DNA from: Drosophila miranda
Taxonomy: Eukaryota; Arthropoda; Insecta; Diptera; Drosophilidae
Assembly (NCBI RefSeq): GCF_003369915.1
Contig: NC_046674.1
Span: 29,143,657 to 29,207,656 of the forward strand
Direction of reading: 5' to 3'
Length of the DNA: 64,000 nt
Part shown: piece by piece, positions 22,994 through 39,100 of the stretch
Layout of the letters: every line of letters begins with the position of its first letter
How positions within the stretch are numbered: position 1 is the stretch's first letter
Made by a program: the position numbers and the translations under genes
The notes under the pieces: generated by a model
Told to the model about the DNA's origin: nothing
The model's input: the letters and a program-made list of their open reading frames with translations, nothing else
Databases searched by the model: none

Positions 22994-23289
22994 ATGATGT
23001 CCTTGTCTGGTTGTCGAGCTGTCCACGCTCTATTGTACAAAAACTCGAGCAGGTGGCCCACCATCCAGCTGCAAACCTTATCGCCCAGAAGGACTCGATC
23101 CCGGCCAAAGAGCCAAAAAGCGCCGCAAAAGAAGCTTTGAAAATTGCTTCAGGAATAATCAAACCGACTTATCTCTCGTCGAATCTCGAGGTGCAGCATT
23201 GGCATGCCATATCCCTAAGTGCCGCCACATGGTGCGGCATGATGGGTGTATCTGTCGTATTTGTGGCACGGACTGTATTCAAGTTTTAA
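22994..23289 (+). pseudogene. small ORF pair, possible frameshifted membrane protein
   Basis: From the ATG at 22994 one frame reads MMSLSGCRAVHALLYKNSSR and WPTIQLQTL, basic and hydrophobic like a mitochondrial presequence, and stops at 23140. A second frame overlaps and continues QKDSIPAKEPKSAAKEALKI, then HWHAISLSAATWCGMMGVSV and VFVARTVFKF, ending at 23289 with a likely transmembrane segment. Joining the two needs a frame change near 23080-23090. An acceptor-like CTTTTTAG sits just before the ATG, so the second frame may instead be a spliced 3' exon. It resembles the layout of small mitochondrial inner-membrane subunits, but no family is recognised. Confidence 0.35.
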
Positions 23290-27882
<4,593 letters not shown>

Positions 27883-29302
27883 CTAATTGGATTCATCGGG
27901 TCCTGCTTCGCTGTTTTCGAATGAGTTTTCGGATCGTTCAATCGCATTTAATCGCTCTCCGGATACGATGTTTTCCCTCATGGAATCTTCCATTTCTTCA
28001 GTAGTTTGGCCTGTTTGCTGATGGTTGTGATTTCTTGACAATTTCCATGGAAATATGACGTTAAACGGGTACACGACAAATAAGCTAAGCGCACTGAGCA
28101 GGACATCACACAAACGAATGCTTATGAACGGGAAATACAAAGATTTATAACCGAATCGAACCGAACGGATTCCAAACAAGGACTACTCACCAAAGAGTGT
28201 GCAGGCAAAAGAGTTTTTTCTTCTCCACCTGGCTCTCCAGTTTTACTTCCACAAGTTCCATCACATCGTCTTCTGCGTCCAAAATCGGTGCTTCCTGCTC
28301 TTGCTTCTGGTGGTGCTGCTGCTGGTGCTCCTTCTGATTCTCCTGCTGGTACTCCTGCTGTTGCTCCTTCTGATTCTCCTGCTGGTACTCCTGCTGTTGC
28401 TCCTGCAGTTGGTTCTGCAGTTGGTCCTGCAGTTGGTCCTGCAGTTGGTCTTGCAATTGCTCCTGCTGTTGCTCCTTCTGGTGCTCCTGCTGGTACTCCT
28501 GCTGGTGCTCCTGTTCTTGCTTTTGTTGGTGCTGCTGCTGGTGCTCCTTCTGATTCTCCTGCTGGTACTCCTGCTGTTGCTCCTGCAGTTGGTCCTTCAG
28601 TTGGTCTTGCAGTTGCTCCTGCTGTTGCTCCTTCTGGTGCTCCTGCTGGTGCTCCTTCTGATTTTCCTGCTGGTACTCCTGCTGGTGCTCCTGTTCTTGC
28701 TTTTGTTGGTGCTCCTGCTGGTGCTCCTTCTGATTCCCCTGCTGATTCTCCTGCTGGCACTCCTGCTGTTGCTTCTTCTGGTGCTCCTGCGGTTGCTCCT
28801 GCTGTTGCTCCTTCTGGTGCTCCTGCTGTTGCTCCTTCTGGTGCTCCAGCTGGTGCTCCTTCTGGTGCTCCTGCTGGAGCTCCTTCTGATTCTCCTGCGG
28901 GTACTCCTGCTGTTGCTCTTGCAGTTTGTCGTGCAGTTGGTCGTGCAGTTGGTCCTGCAGTTGCTTCTGTTGTAGCTCCTTCTGGTGCTCCTGCTGTTGC
29001 TCCTGCTGTTGCTCCTTCTGGTGCTCCTTCTGGTGCTCCTGCTGGTGCTTCTGGTGGTGCTCCTGTTTTTTCGCCAGCTCCTCCAGCTTCGGCACATCTG
29101 ATTCTTGCACTTCCTTGATTTCGCTGCCATCTCCCATGGCCAATGTCTCTTGCATCGGGTCCATCAGCACCACCTTGGCCTTCGGGTTAGGCACTCCCGA
29201 TGGCATTGACGTCTGCTTCGAGATGAGTTGCTCGTACTCTTCAATTAATTTGGTGACTCGCTTCAAATTCTCTAGTTGCACACACGACATTGAGGTACTC
29301 AT
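27883..29302 (-). CDS. Gln/Lys/Glu/His-repeat protein with a C-terminal membrane segment (unrecognised)
   Basis: Exons 29302-28191 and 28093-27883, joined by a 97-nt GTGAGT...CTCAG intron (phase 2), give 440 residues. Residues 1-90 are ordinary (MSTSMSCVQLENLKRVTKLI, EEYEQLISKQTSMPSG). Residues about 90-345 are a degenerate repeat of HQKEQQQE, YQQENQKE and LQDQLQDQ units, predicted strongly helical or coiled-coil. An acidic spacer (ILDAEDDVMELVEVKLESQ) follows. Splicing joins LFCLHTL to CALSLFVVYPFNVIFPW, making one hydrophobic segment at about residues 364-387 after a basic KKK, then a polar acidic tail ending EAGPDESN. The join keeping frame and completing a membrane segment supports the model. 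It could be a tail-region-anchored or coiled-coil organelle protein. No family is recognised. The repeat DNA is likely length-variable. Confidence 0.75.
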
Positions 29303-30420
29303 GTTAGGGGCGACAAAATTCCAAAACGAAAACTAAAATTGCTTAAAAAAAAATAGTTCCGAAAATTTGTTATAAATTTGCCTTATTCAAGTATTGCATT
29401 GATGTAAAGCAAGTGAAACCAAAACTGATATTGAGACTGAGGCCAAACAAAACGTTCTAAGGTCCAGGGACTACTAGATTTCATTTGTAGCACAAGCTGA
29501 GTGCTCCTTCTTGACTTCTCCTTTCGAGCATACATAGTAGTCGTACTCGTTTCCAGTGACAGAGTTTCTCCTTTAAAGGGGGAGAATAAGAAAATCAGCT
29601 GTTCGGGCAGCAGCTTTAACGGAGCAACAGCGCTGTTGACAGCCGAGGTTAACAGCCTGTTGCCGCCCACGGGACCACTCTCCGTTAACAGTCTCTGGAC
29701 GTTTCCAGTAACAGCGCACTGTTACGACACTCACGATCCACACGGCTCTCGAGCAGCCTTAGCTTGCAGGCTAGTACCATCTAACTATGCACAAGCCCCT
29801 AATGTAAACATATGGAAAATATTCAGGGAATTATAACGAATCGCCGCCTTAGATCTAAAACCACAAATCCATCGTCCTACAAAGATTTCATCCTGCGTGC
29901 TCATCGTTGGATTACTCTTGAGTCTACAACTCCACTCCATAAGTCCACCCTCCTTTGAACCTGCTTTACCTTTCTATATCTGGAGACCTTTTCCATCCTA
30001 GATCTATATTTTTCTTTCTCTTGGGTTCTTGGATGTGAAAACGGTGCTTTTAGACCACTCTTCATACATCGCTTAACAACAAATGCTTCAATTAGCCTCT
30101 GCTCTGCTTCTCTCTAGATGACATGAATGTGTGCCAATCAAATGGATTATTAGACTGATTATCCCTCTCCATGTACCATGCACCATGTTCCATGTTCCAT
30201 GCACCGTCCTGTGCTGAGTGTCGTCAGGGTCCACTTGTCGCTCTCTGGTCACGTGGGCGTCGTTATTTCGGGAACAGCGGAACGTGCCCGATATGCAAAT
30301 GGCATTCAATTTGGAATCGCTTAATTAACATATCTCTGCAACCGCTCCCCTCCCCACCTTTTGCAGCAGGCGGCTTCCATGCGTTCAATGCGTTTCAATT
30401 TGCATAATCGTTGAGCCGCC
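29303..30420. other. intergenic DNA upstream of the Gln-rich and EF-hand genes
   Basis: Divergent upstream region. ACAACAG/CGCTGTT and AACAG-rich stretches lie at 29595-29720. No exon supported. Confidence 0.4.
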
Positions 30421-30644
30421 CCAAGACGATAGCGACCGATACGATATCATCAGGAAAGGCCGGAAAGAGAGTAGCAGCAGCGGAAGCGGACTCCCAGTGA
30501 GCCTGGGGATTTGACGCTGGGGATTCTTTGAAGTGGAGCCGCAGCAGCGAGCGGAAGGCCGCCACATTGGAAGGAAAACGACTTTTCACGGCAGTTAATA
30601 AATTTTTAACTGGTTCAACAATTGCCCGCGAATTCCGCCAGCTA
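30420..30644 (+). promoter_or_regulatory. 5' UTR part of the EF-hand gene
   Basis: GC-richer, exon-like stretch leading directly to the ATG/GTGAGT junction. It includes AGCAGCAGCGGAAGCGG and ends CCGCCAGCTAATG. Whether it begins here (local promoter) or at an upstream acceptor fed by the duplicated promoters at 10.8 and 14.9 kb cannot be decided. Confidence 0.4.
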
Positions 30645-32083
30645 ATGGTGAGTGTATACTATGGGAAGAGGACTGACTCCTCTCTCCTGGATTCAAGGAA
30701 TGGAACGAAAGGGAATAATGCTCCGTATTTTTCAGACGAGAAACGCGGCCGTCAGTGGCGACGAACCTGACGAGGAGCAGACTTCCGCAGGTGGCACCCC
30801 AGACCAGCCTCTGGATGGGGCTCTGGCCGGGGCGGAAGCGGAGGAGGCGGCAGAGGCGGAGGCTGTGCCACAGGCTGGTGATGGGGATACGCCACAGCGA
30901 CGTCAGAGGCCACGCAGGAAAGAACCACAACGAAGTGCTGCCATTGGCCCCTTGGATGGCGACACGGACTCCAGCTCCTGTGACGGAGTGGGCGTGGGCT
31001 CTGGCTCGAGGAGGCAGCGTGTCAGCTACGCGCAAAGGAATCTTCTCGAGCAGGAGGAGGAGGATGCTGAGGACGGCGAAGACGGCGAGGATTACGACTA
31101 CGATGAGGAGGAAGAGGAGGAAGAGGATTACGACGACTACGAGCAGTCATCCAGGCCCCGCCAGGTGGCTCGCCCCCGCCCGGTGCTGACCATTGGCGGA
31201 GCTCCACGGAGCAAGCGCAAAACGAAAGTCCGTCAGTTCTCGCAGCGCTCCAGCTCCTACGCCCCGGACTCGGGGCACGCCGATCCGGATGGCCACGATG
31301 GCGAGGGCGATGGCGATAGCGAGAACCAGGACAAGCGTCGCTGTATCTCCAAGGGGCAAATGCGCGGTGAGTGAAGGAGTGGCAGAAGACGCACCTGTGG
31401 GTACTAGTGCATTTCTTTGCAGAGTTTCGAGAGGCCTTCCGTCTCTTCGACAAGGACGGCGATGGCTGCATCACCAAGGAGGAACTGGGCACCGTGATGC
31501 GCTCTTTGGGACAATTTGCCCGCGTCGAGGAGCTACAGGAGATGCTCCAGGAGATCGATGTGGATGGTGAGTGTTCCTGTTCCCATACCTATCTACTCTA
31601 CATTCCCTTCCTCTTTTGCTTGGTCCCTCTGCAGGCGATGGCAACGTGAGCTTCGAGGAGTTTGTCGACATCCTCTCGAACATGACGTACGAGGACAAGT
31701 CGGGCCTATCTTCGGCCGACCAGGAGGAGCGGGAGCTGCGCGATGCCTTCCGTGTTTTTGATAAGCACAATCGCGGCTACATCACCGCCTCCGATCTGCG
31801 GGCGGTGCTGCAGTGTCTAGGCGAGGACCTCGACGAGGAGGACAGTAAGTAGTGGATCCCATTTCCCCATCTTACTCCCAATCCACATACCAATATTTTC
31901 CCTTAAACAGTTGAGGACATGATCAAGGAGGTTGACGTGGATGGCGATGGACGCATCGATTTCTATGAGTTTGTCCATGCCCTGGGAGAGCCGGAGGACT
32001 CGCAGGAGAACGACGACGAGGAGGAGAACACCACATCGCCTCTGCCCACGCCCAAGTCGGCCATTTCCCTCAGCTACGATTGA
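30645..32083 (+). CDS. acidic calmodulin-like EF-hand protein (probable CG11638 ortholog)
   Basis: Five coding exons: 30645-30647 (ATG only), 30736-31366, 31423-31566, 31635-31844 and 31911-32083, all GT-AG, giving 386 residues. The initiator Met is the last codon of a 5' exon (GCTAATG/GTGAGT) and is spliced to ACGAGAAACGCG, giving [16 protein letters not shown]. Residues 1-210 are low-complexity, acidic and Arg-rich, with a Glu/Asp/Tyr run (about 130-165). Four calmodulin-type EF-hands follow: loops 221-232 ([12 protein letters not shown]), 257-268 ([12 protein letters not shown]), 302-313 ([12 protein letters not shown], degenerate: Arg at position 5 and Asp at 12, so probably weak for calcium) and 338-349 ([12 protein letters not shown]). 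The tail is acidic and Pro/Ser-rich. A calcium sensor is expected; its targets are unknown. The CG11638 match is from memory of that X-linked fly gene and its similar length. Confidence 0.9.
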
Positions 32084-33616
32084 GCAGGTGCTGGGGGCTG
32101 TGGGCAGTGGGCAGTGCCACGATTGAGTACGATTGAGGAGTGAGGAAAATTAAGTTGGGGGAGGGATGGTCATCCATTATTTATGGTATTTATGGGCCCA
32201 TCGATAGACAGTCTGCAGTGGAAGCAATAAATAATTGATGGCCAAGAGGTGGTGGGCCTTGACTCGATGACTCGATGACTCCTTGATGACGATGACAATG
32301 ACTCGTCTGCAGTTCAGCTTGATCGATTACTCATCATATATTAATGGTATATTGATCGTCATTTAAATACTCAAACGATAACTTATTGACTCGTCGCTGC
32401 AATAATTAGATACTCATCGATTACGTATGGTAATTAGGCGAGTCTCAAGAGATAACAAATCGAATAACCAATACTACCAACTCTAGGCAAGTCTCATTCA
32501 TTCTTTCATTCATTCGAATTCAAATTGCCGGAATGCACAGCTTATCAAATTACGAATCAAATCGATAATTATACGTATAGCCAATGGAATAATCGATACA
32601 TCGATAAGCTCGCACTCACTCTCTGTGAAAATTCCAAAATAACCAATAACCTACTTTATGACGATAATCTACATTCACTTATGAAGTGGTACGAGTACCC
32701 CAATCGTTCCAACTCTCTCACACACACATATCCTTAAGTACTCGTAGTGTATCTTTCAAGACATATCATTGATGTATCGCTCCTCTGTAAGCCTCCCATT
32801 ACCTTTACCCTCTTACCCACAACCCTTATATGTACCTCCTTATACCTTCCACCCCTTCCTTCTCCTTATAGTTATTTCCCTTTGCCCTTCTCTCTTTACA
32901 AATTTTTGACTAGAATCGTATATGAATAAATTGATTTAATTAGGAAATATTTGCTCAATTATAGCTACTGCTGCAACAAATATCAAATCGAATCGAATTG
33001 AAACGAAACGAAATCGAACAAGAACAAGAACAACTCTTTAATTATTGAACGAACAATTTAATGTAATTTACGATTTACAATTTTAATCCACTCGAAAAAC
33101 TCAAATCGAAAATCCCTTAAAAAAAAAAATAAAAAAAAAAATAAAAAAACAAAAAAAAAAACAAAACAAAATCATAAATAAAAGAAATATTTGAAAACAT
33201 TACACACAAAATATGTATTTTTTCGGGGGGTTGCCCAGGGCTTACAAGGGAATTAGTGTGTGTACACCCCATGTCCTTGTGGACACATAAGGGCTATGAT
33301 GATTCTGCCCAGACAATTGCCAGGCGGAGTCTTCCGTTTAATATCCTCTGCTGGCCCAATCTGTCCCTCTTTTCTTATCCACAATTTGCTGTAATTTTAA
33401 ACATAAATTACCATATTACCGATGGTTCCAGACTCTGTTCGCCCTTTAATCAGCCTCCGCCTTAACGCAATCCCCGCAAAAAGCGAAAATATTGAATGGG
33501 GCTGGACATTGGGGAATGCCCCGGCATCAGCTTGCAGGATGCGGTCAGGCTGTGGGTACTAGAGCCACCCCTAGAATTGGCAACGATAACAACAGGAGCA
33601 CCATCCACCTTCTCTT

Positions 33617-33663
<47 letters not shown>

Positions 33664-35297
33664 ATCTCTTTGTGGGTGGGTGGGGTAGCTGCGTGGACAA
33701 AAGTCATGTTAATGGCCAGTGCTCAAGTGCTTTGCCAGCAGAATTATGATGCTGAAGGGACGCACAAGAGACGGTGCACACATGGAATGACAAAACCCGA
33801 TGGGGCTCCCGTTTGCGTTGCGTGTACTTAATTTTGTTTGGTTTGCTTTGCGGATACGCAATGTTTACACGTGGCAAGCGTACGTTTAGGGGTATATGTG
33901 TGTAACAGCAAGCAAAAGAAGAAATTCTTTCACATTTTTAAAAATATATGGATCTCTTCTTTATTATTATACACAGATCGATGCGATGGACTCATTGTGT
34001 GGAAGGTGCTTAGATCTACGGGTCTACACCCCTTGTCAGGGGTCACGGTCACACACGCCTCTTGTGTGAATAGTATCATCTCAATCATTCCACTACGAAT
34101 CACACGAATAACACAAAAGAAGAATAAAGAAGCCACCTATTGCCGGGTATCTTATGGTCGGTATTCCGTCGGCAGAGTTCCTGTTGGTGTTCGGCTTGCG
34201 GTGCGTATGCGTAATGTTTTTGTTAGCGCTTTGTCATGGTGCCCCAATGGCTCTTGGTCGAATAATGAGTGGCTACCATTTCAGGTACGGGAGGGAGAGG
34301 GAGCCCCGGATCATTAGGAGGGCTCAGCCACCCAGCGGTTGAAGAGCCAACAAATTGAAATACACATAATTGTAGTCAGGCTCAATGACATGCCCATGCC
34401 CCTGCGCCAGCCGCATCCCTCTGCTTCCGGCGCCTGGCAATTGACAACGACCAAATCGATGTTTCAAGTGGCTGTCAGGCCCCATTCAGTTGCCAGGTTG
34501 CCCTGGATTTGTCGCACAATCGAGCTGCCGACTGCCTGACTGACTGCCTATCCGCCTATCCGCCTGCCGGACTGTTCAACTGGACAGTCCGACCGGAGGC
34601 CTGTTGTCTCTTTGCCTCTGTCTGTCTCTTTGTTTGTCTCTGGACTGCAATTATGAACGATTAGGCAGTGGTTTTTGTTGTAGACTGATTAACATTGGCC
34701 GCCCCCCAACCGGTTTGGGATTGATGGAGTGAATCCACTTTTCACATGGATTTCCCCCGGGTAGGGACCGGGTGGGGGGGCTGGCAAACAGCGGCCAGGT
34801 TCTGTTTTCATTTTCATTTCCAATTCCTTTTTGTGTTAGTTTTTGTGGTGTGCAGGAATGGCAGCGTTTCCAATACCATGAGCCATCTGTCTATATATGT
34901 ATGGGGTAGTGCCAGAGGAAACCTATTGATAAGGCACTCAAACTGGCAGTCCGATCGGCACGGGTATATATATATCTGTAGATAATAGATATAATCAGTA
35001 AACTAAGGCTGTGAGGTATCCCACAGTCGGATACACGACACGCTTTGTCTTTGGTTTATGGCTCCCCCGGGACCTCATTGGCACTCACTCTTCATAAGCG
35101 GCCTTCCCCCTATTGACAAAGCTATCTCTGCGTTCATTATTCACAATAAATTTTTAAAGTAGATTGATATGCGAATGCGTTCTGGGCTGCTCTCTATTTA
35201 ATTTTAATGAGCTCCCTTCGGTTTTTTGAAACAATGAAAGCGACCGAAAGTAAGGCACGAGATGGCACGAGATGGCACGAGAATCAATAGCCCCAGG
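32084..35297. other. 3' flank of the EF-hand gene and non-coding DNA
   Basis: Begins with a probable 3' UTR rich in ATCGAT/GATGACTCGA repeats (32255-32345), then AT-rich DNA, an A-rich run (33118-33170) and a CT microsatellite (33617-33660). No exon recognised. Confidence 0.5.
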
Positions 35298-36143
35298 CTA
35301 CTGATGCGGCATGGCTAGTGCTGCCTTCTTGCGTTCTTGGAACATCCTCTTCTTCAGGATGCTTTCCAGATGGGCGCTGAACTCGGCTCGGGTGATGCCC
35401 ACGCTTAGGTAGATGTCATTGGACAGCCATTTGTTCCAATGACCACGAACCGTAGAAGTCGACCCCTGCGCCTCAGGCAGCTCAGCCAGCTCAGTCGGCT
35501 GCTCGTTGGTGACCTCCGCATTTGTGGACTCGTTTCCGGACTCATTTTCAGCTGTGTCTGAGGTGTGATTTCCGCTGCCGTCGCGCAGATAATTGTAGCC
35601 AGGCAGCCAGCGACGGAGCAGCCGATCCACTCGGGTAAAAATGCGATTAAAGATACCGCATGAAGAGATGCCGTTGTTGCTGTTGTTGCCGTTGTTGCCG
35701 TTTCCGCCGTCAGCGCTTCCGCTGTTTCCGTTCCAGTTGTCGTTTCTGTTTCGGTTGGCGTTCCCAACAATTATGTTGTCGATCGTCTTCCTTCCCTTAG
35801 ACACTCTGCTGCTTCCGCTTATATTTCCGTTGCTGTTGCTGTTGCTGTTGATGTTTCCAGATCCTATCCAGTCTATTCTTCCGTAGCCGTTTGCATCAAA
35901 GCCTGCGCCACTGCAATTGACAGTGCTAGCGCTATCGCTACCGCTCTCCTCTTGCAGCTTGAGCATGGTTTCGGTTCCGGTTCCGGTTCCGCTTCCGCTA
36001 TTGTTTCCGCTTTGGCTGGCGACACTGTTAGCGATCACCTCCTTCAGCTCGGAGACGCTTCCGTTGCCAATATCTTCTGCTTTCAGAGCAGCGGTAATAG
36101 CCGCCTTCAGAGCCGTCTTAGGTCGTGGCTTACCCCCAAACAT
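35298..36143 (-). CDS. intronless Asn/Ser/Gly-rich protein (unrecognised)
   Basis: Open frame of 281 codons from the ATG at 36143 (MFGGKPRPKTALKAAITAAL) to a stop at 35298. The N-terminus is Ala/Lys-rich and probably helical. The middle (about residues 45-165) is low-complexity with GTGTGTE, NSNSNSNGN and NGNNGNNSNN runs. The C-terminal part is ordinary: IFNRIFTRVDRLLRRWLPGY, an acidic Glu/Asn/Thr stretch, then GHWNKWLSNDIYLSVGITRA and EFSAHLESILKKRMFQERKK. The complex, charged C-terminus and the frame kept over 846 nt argue for a real gene. The synonymous-looking repeat codons (TTCCGCTG, TTGCCGTTG) could also keep a frame open by chance. No domain known to me. Confidence 0.6.
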   Translation of the reverse strand: MFGGKPRPKTALKAAITAALKAEDIGNGSVSELKEVIANSVASQSGNNSGSGTGTGTETMLKLQEESGSDSASTVNCSGAGFDANGYGRIDWIGSGNINSNSNSNGNISGSSRVSKGRKTIDNIIVGNANRNRNDNWNGNSGSADGGNGNNGNNSNNGISSCGIFNRIFTRVDRLLRRWLPGYNYLRDGSGNHTSDTAENESGNESTNAEVTNEQPTELAELPEAQGSTSTVRGHWNKWLSNDIYLSVGITRAEFSAHLESILKKRMFQERKKAALAMPHQ

Positions 36144-39100
36144 GGCTTTCTCCGGATTCAATTTAGAAATATTTTAGATTTGATTTAATTTTTTTTTGTT
36201 TTCTGTATAGTTTGTACTAAGTATATTGATTGTTGAGACGATAATAATGTTAGGAGGGGAGAGAGACGTCTGGCATGACAGCCTTGTGACACCACTAAAA
36301 ACGCCCTGACCCCCCTTGACAGATTATTTATGGGCCACTGTGATGGGGTTCTCGACCTTTGTCCCCTCTCCGTTGCGTGATGTGTTTCGGAACGCGGGTA
36401 CGTGCATGCCTCACACGGCGTGATTGGTGGTCGCGCATTACGAATGAGAGTGCGAGCGTGTATGTGCTCAACGTCCACTTCCTCGCTTAATGCTACCCCT
36501 GAGTGACAGATGCCCTGTTTCAGCATATCCTTTCTGCAGAAGGATCTCCTGAAGGATGGTGGAAGGCGTACACACCCCCTTAATTTAAGAAGAACGTATG
36601 TACCTCTAAATCAAATTTAAACGATTATATAGAGAACTTTTCCGACTTTTATTTGGGCTTTAATGATGGGCGACTCGTCTTGGCGGTGAAAAGGGACCTT
36701 CAGTGGACTGAAAGAATCCCCATAGCGTAGGCGGAAGGCAACTTAGGCGTGTCTTGTGGTGAGTGGAAGGCTTCAGCATCAAACTGGAACATAGCTGCTC
36801 CAAATGGGAGATTCCTCGAGCATACACACTCCCTGATTAAACATGTCCCCCAGGGGTTCTGTGCCACAGCTGTCTCCCAGAGGACCTGTGCCACAGCTGA
36901 GACCCTCAGCTAGGATGGTCTGTTCTCAACAGAACATTTGAAAAAATAAAGCCTACGTTAGATGGCGGGAAGGACCTGACCCAGTTAATAGAATGTGGGA
37001 TCTCAGTCGTAGTCGCAGGTCCTATGCCAGCCTGCATCTGTACGAGAATGTGTCACACTCTGTGCCACTCTCTGTGCCTGTGCATGTGGGCTTATGTGCA
37101 TTGCTTCCGTTTCCGGGAAAAGTAGAACAAAGGCCTGCCCTGACAGGCAGCGGAAAATATTATCCGAGCGAGCGCTTAGCCAGGATCGAGACCGAGTCTG
37201 AGACTGGGACAGAGCCAAAACCAGAGCCAAGGCCACCGGCTCCTTGTGGACAGCGGAAGTTCAGAGTCCACACATTGAAGGTTGCTTCGCCCTGCTCCTA
37301 CCTCACTCAAGGACTATTTCAGGCGACACTGCTCGGCTTAACGGGCCGCCTAATTGGGGGTTCCCCTGTGGTCGACCCGATTCGAATCGATTTCATCTGC
37401 ATTCCCAGGTCCAACTAACAATTAGTGTCGAACCCCAACCACACGCACAGGCGTGCGCGGATGGAATGTGGCAGAAATCCGCTGCTGAGGCTGATAAGGC
37501 GCCACATCGCAGTGGATAATTGGGTTGCGGCTATGTCGGTGGGCTGTCATAATTAACATCTGGCACCGTTACCGAATCCCACGTCGCATCCAGAATTCAA
37601 AGTCGATGGATGGCTATCGCTCCACCCTCTACTTCCACCGCAACAAATTCAAGAAAGTCATATTCAAAATTCAAAATTTTTCGGTATTTCTTCGGGGAAC
37701 AAATAGTTTTATAATAAAAGAAAAGCTCTGCATCCAGTTTTTTAACCATTTCTTATCCGCTGGGAAGTTATGCAAATCGAATCCTAGCTTCAAATGCTCC
37801 TAGCGGATAGTGGATATCGTATTAACACTGAGCTAAAAACTCAGCTGCCATAAAGCCCTTACGATATGCAGTTTATGGCGAACATTTTATGGTAGCAATA
37901 GCATTGTAGGCTTATGGATAATTACCCGAAAAAAGTCCTTTACGATACAAACGAGGGTAGAAGAACTAACTACCATTAAGCAATCTTTAGATATTAACGT
38001 ATTCCATAAGTACCCTCAAGTGCTTGCTGTCGAGTGTATAATCACGATATGTTTATCTTTAGCATCAAGTTGCAAAATGGCGCTCTCCTAGTTGTACGAA
38101 AGTCAGTCTAAAAAGTAATGGAAATATTCGGATATTGGATATTTGTCTTTTTCGTCATGTTTATTACAACTTAATTGCCATAAATACATACGATAAAACT
38201 CTTACGATAAGCAAATTACCTTGATATAGAAATTTATGGTGAATATTATATATAGGTAATATTTTTTCGCTTATCAATTCAATAATTCCCGAAGATAATT
38301 CCCTTACGATATATGTATATATTTATAAATTTATAAAAATGTGTTTGGTACTTTTTTAAAAAGTGGTTGAACTATCGACTATCTTTAGTCACTTTCCGAA
38401 CCTTTAAGAAGCTTTCAAGGAAAAGCTCTGTGAGCACAAACACAATTTAATTTTTTAATTAAAATAAATTTTTATTTTTGAGAAACAGACAAGCAAAGAA
38501 TATTTTTTTTTTATTAATTTGAAACTTTTAAAATAAATACAAATTAAAACATTTTTGTTCTTTAAAGTATTGCAATACTGTGGGAAATATTCACAGGTGA
38601 GAGAGCATGAATTTCCCTCTAATTACCCCCTAAAAAATGTCCCAAATTCAGGGGAAATTCTTGGGACAATATTTCACTCCGAAATTGAGTAACTCTCAAA
38701 AAAATAGCACACTCCCAAGAAAGACCTCACTCTCATAGAATAACTCACTCGAAAAACTGAGTTTGAGTATTTTGCAGCCATTTCACAGGGTTTTCTAAAT
38801 TTTGAAACAAACTGCAGTCACGTCCGTAGTGAATCTTCGGTATAGTTCGTATATTCTACCATTTGCTTCTTCATAGCTTTGAACCTCTGTATCTGATCAT
38901 CTGATATCATAAATAGGAAATGCAGGTGCATAGGTAGGTAATGATTGTGTCTGCACTGCACGCAGTCTCATGGCAGAAGGAGGGGCAATCAAAACGCAGC
39001 TGGAGGCATTCTAAAAACAACTCAAGGACTTGGCAGCACTCAAGACTTGGACATGGATGGATGGCACTTGGTTCTGGGCTCTGGGCTCACCGCCTCGACA

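Noticed and set aside
28199..29118. Long plus-strand ORFs (Leu/Val-rich and Ala/Pro/Gly-rich, over 250 codons)
   Set aside because: They are antisense shadows of the Gln/Lys/Glu repeat gene; the triplet-like repeat keeps several frames open, and only the minus strand has splice sites joining to a coherent second exon.
36993..37418. 141-codon ORF in non-coding DNA
   Set aside because: Low-complexity ETESETGTEPKPEPRP segment comes from a simple repeat; no splice or domain support.
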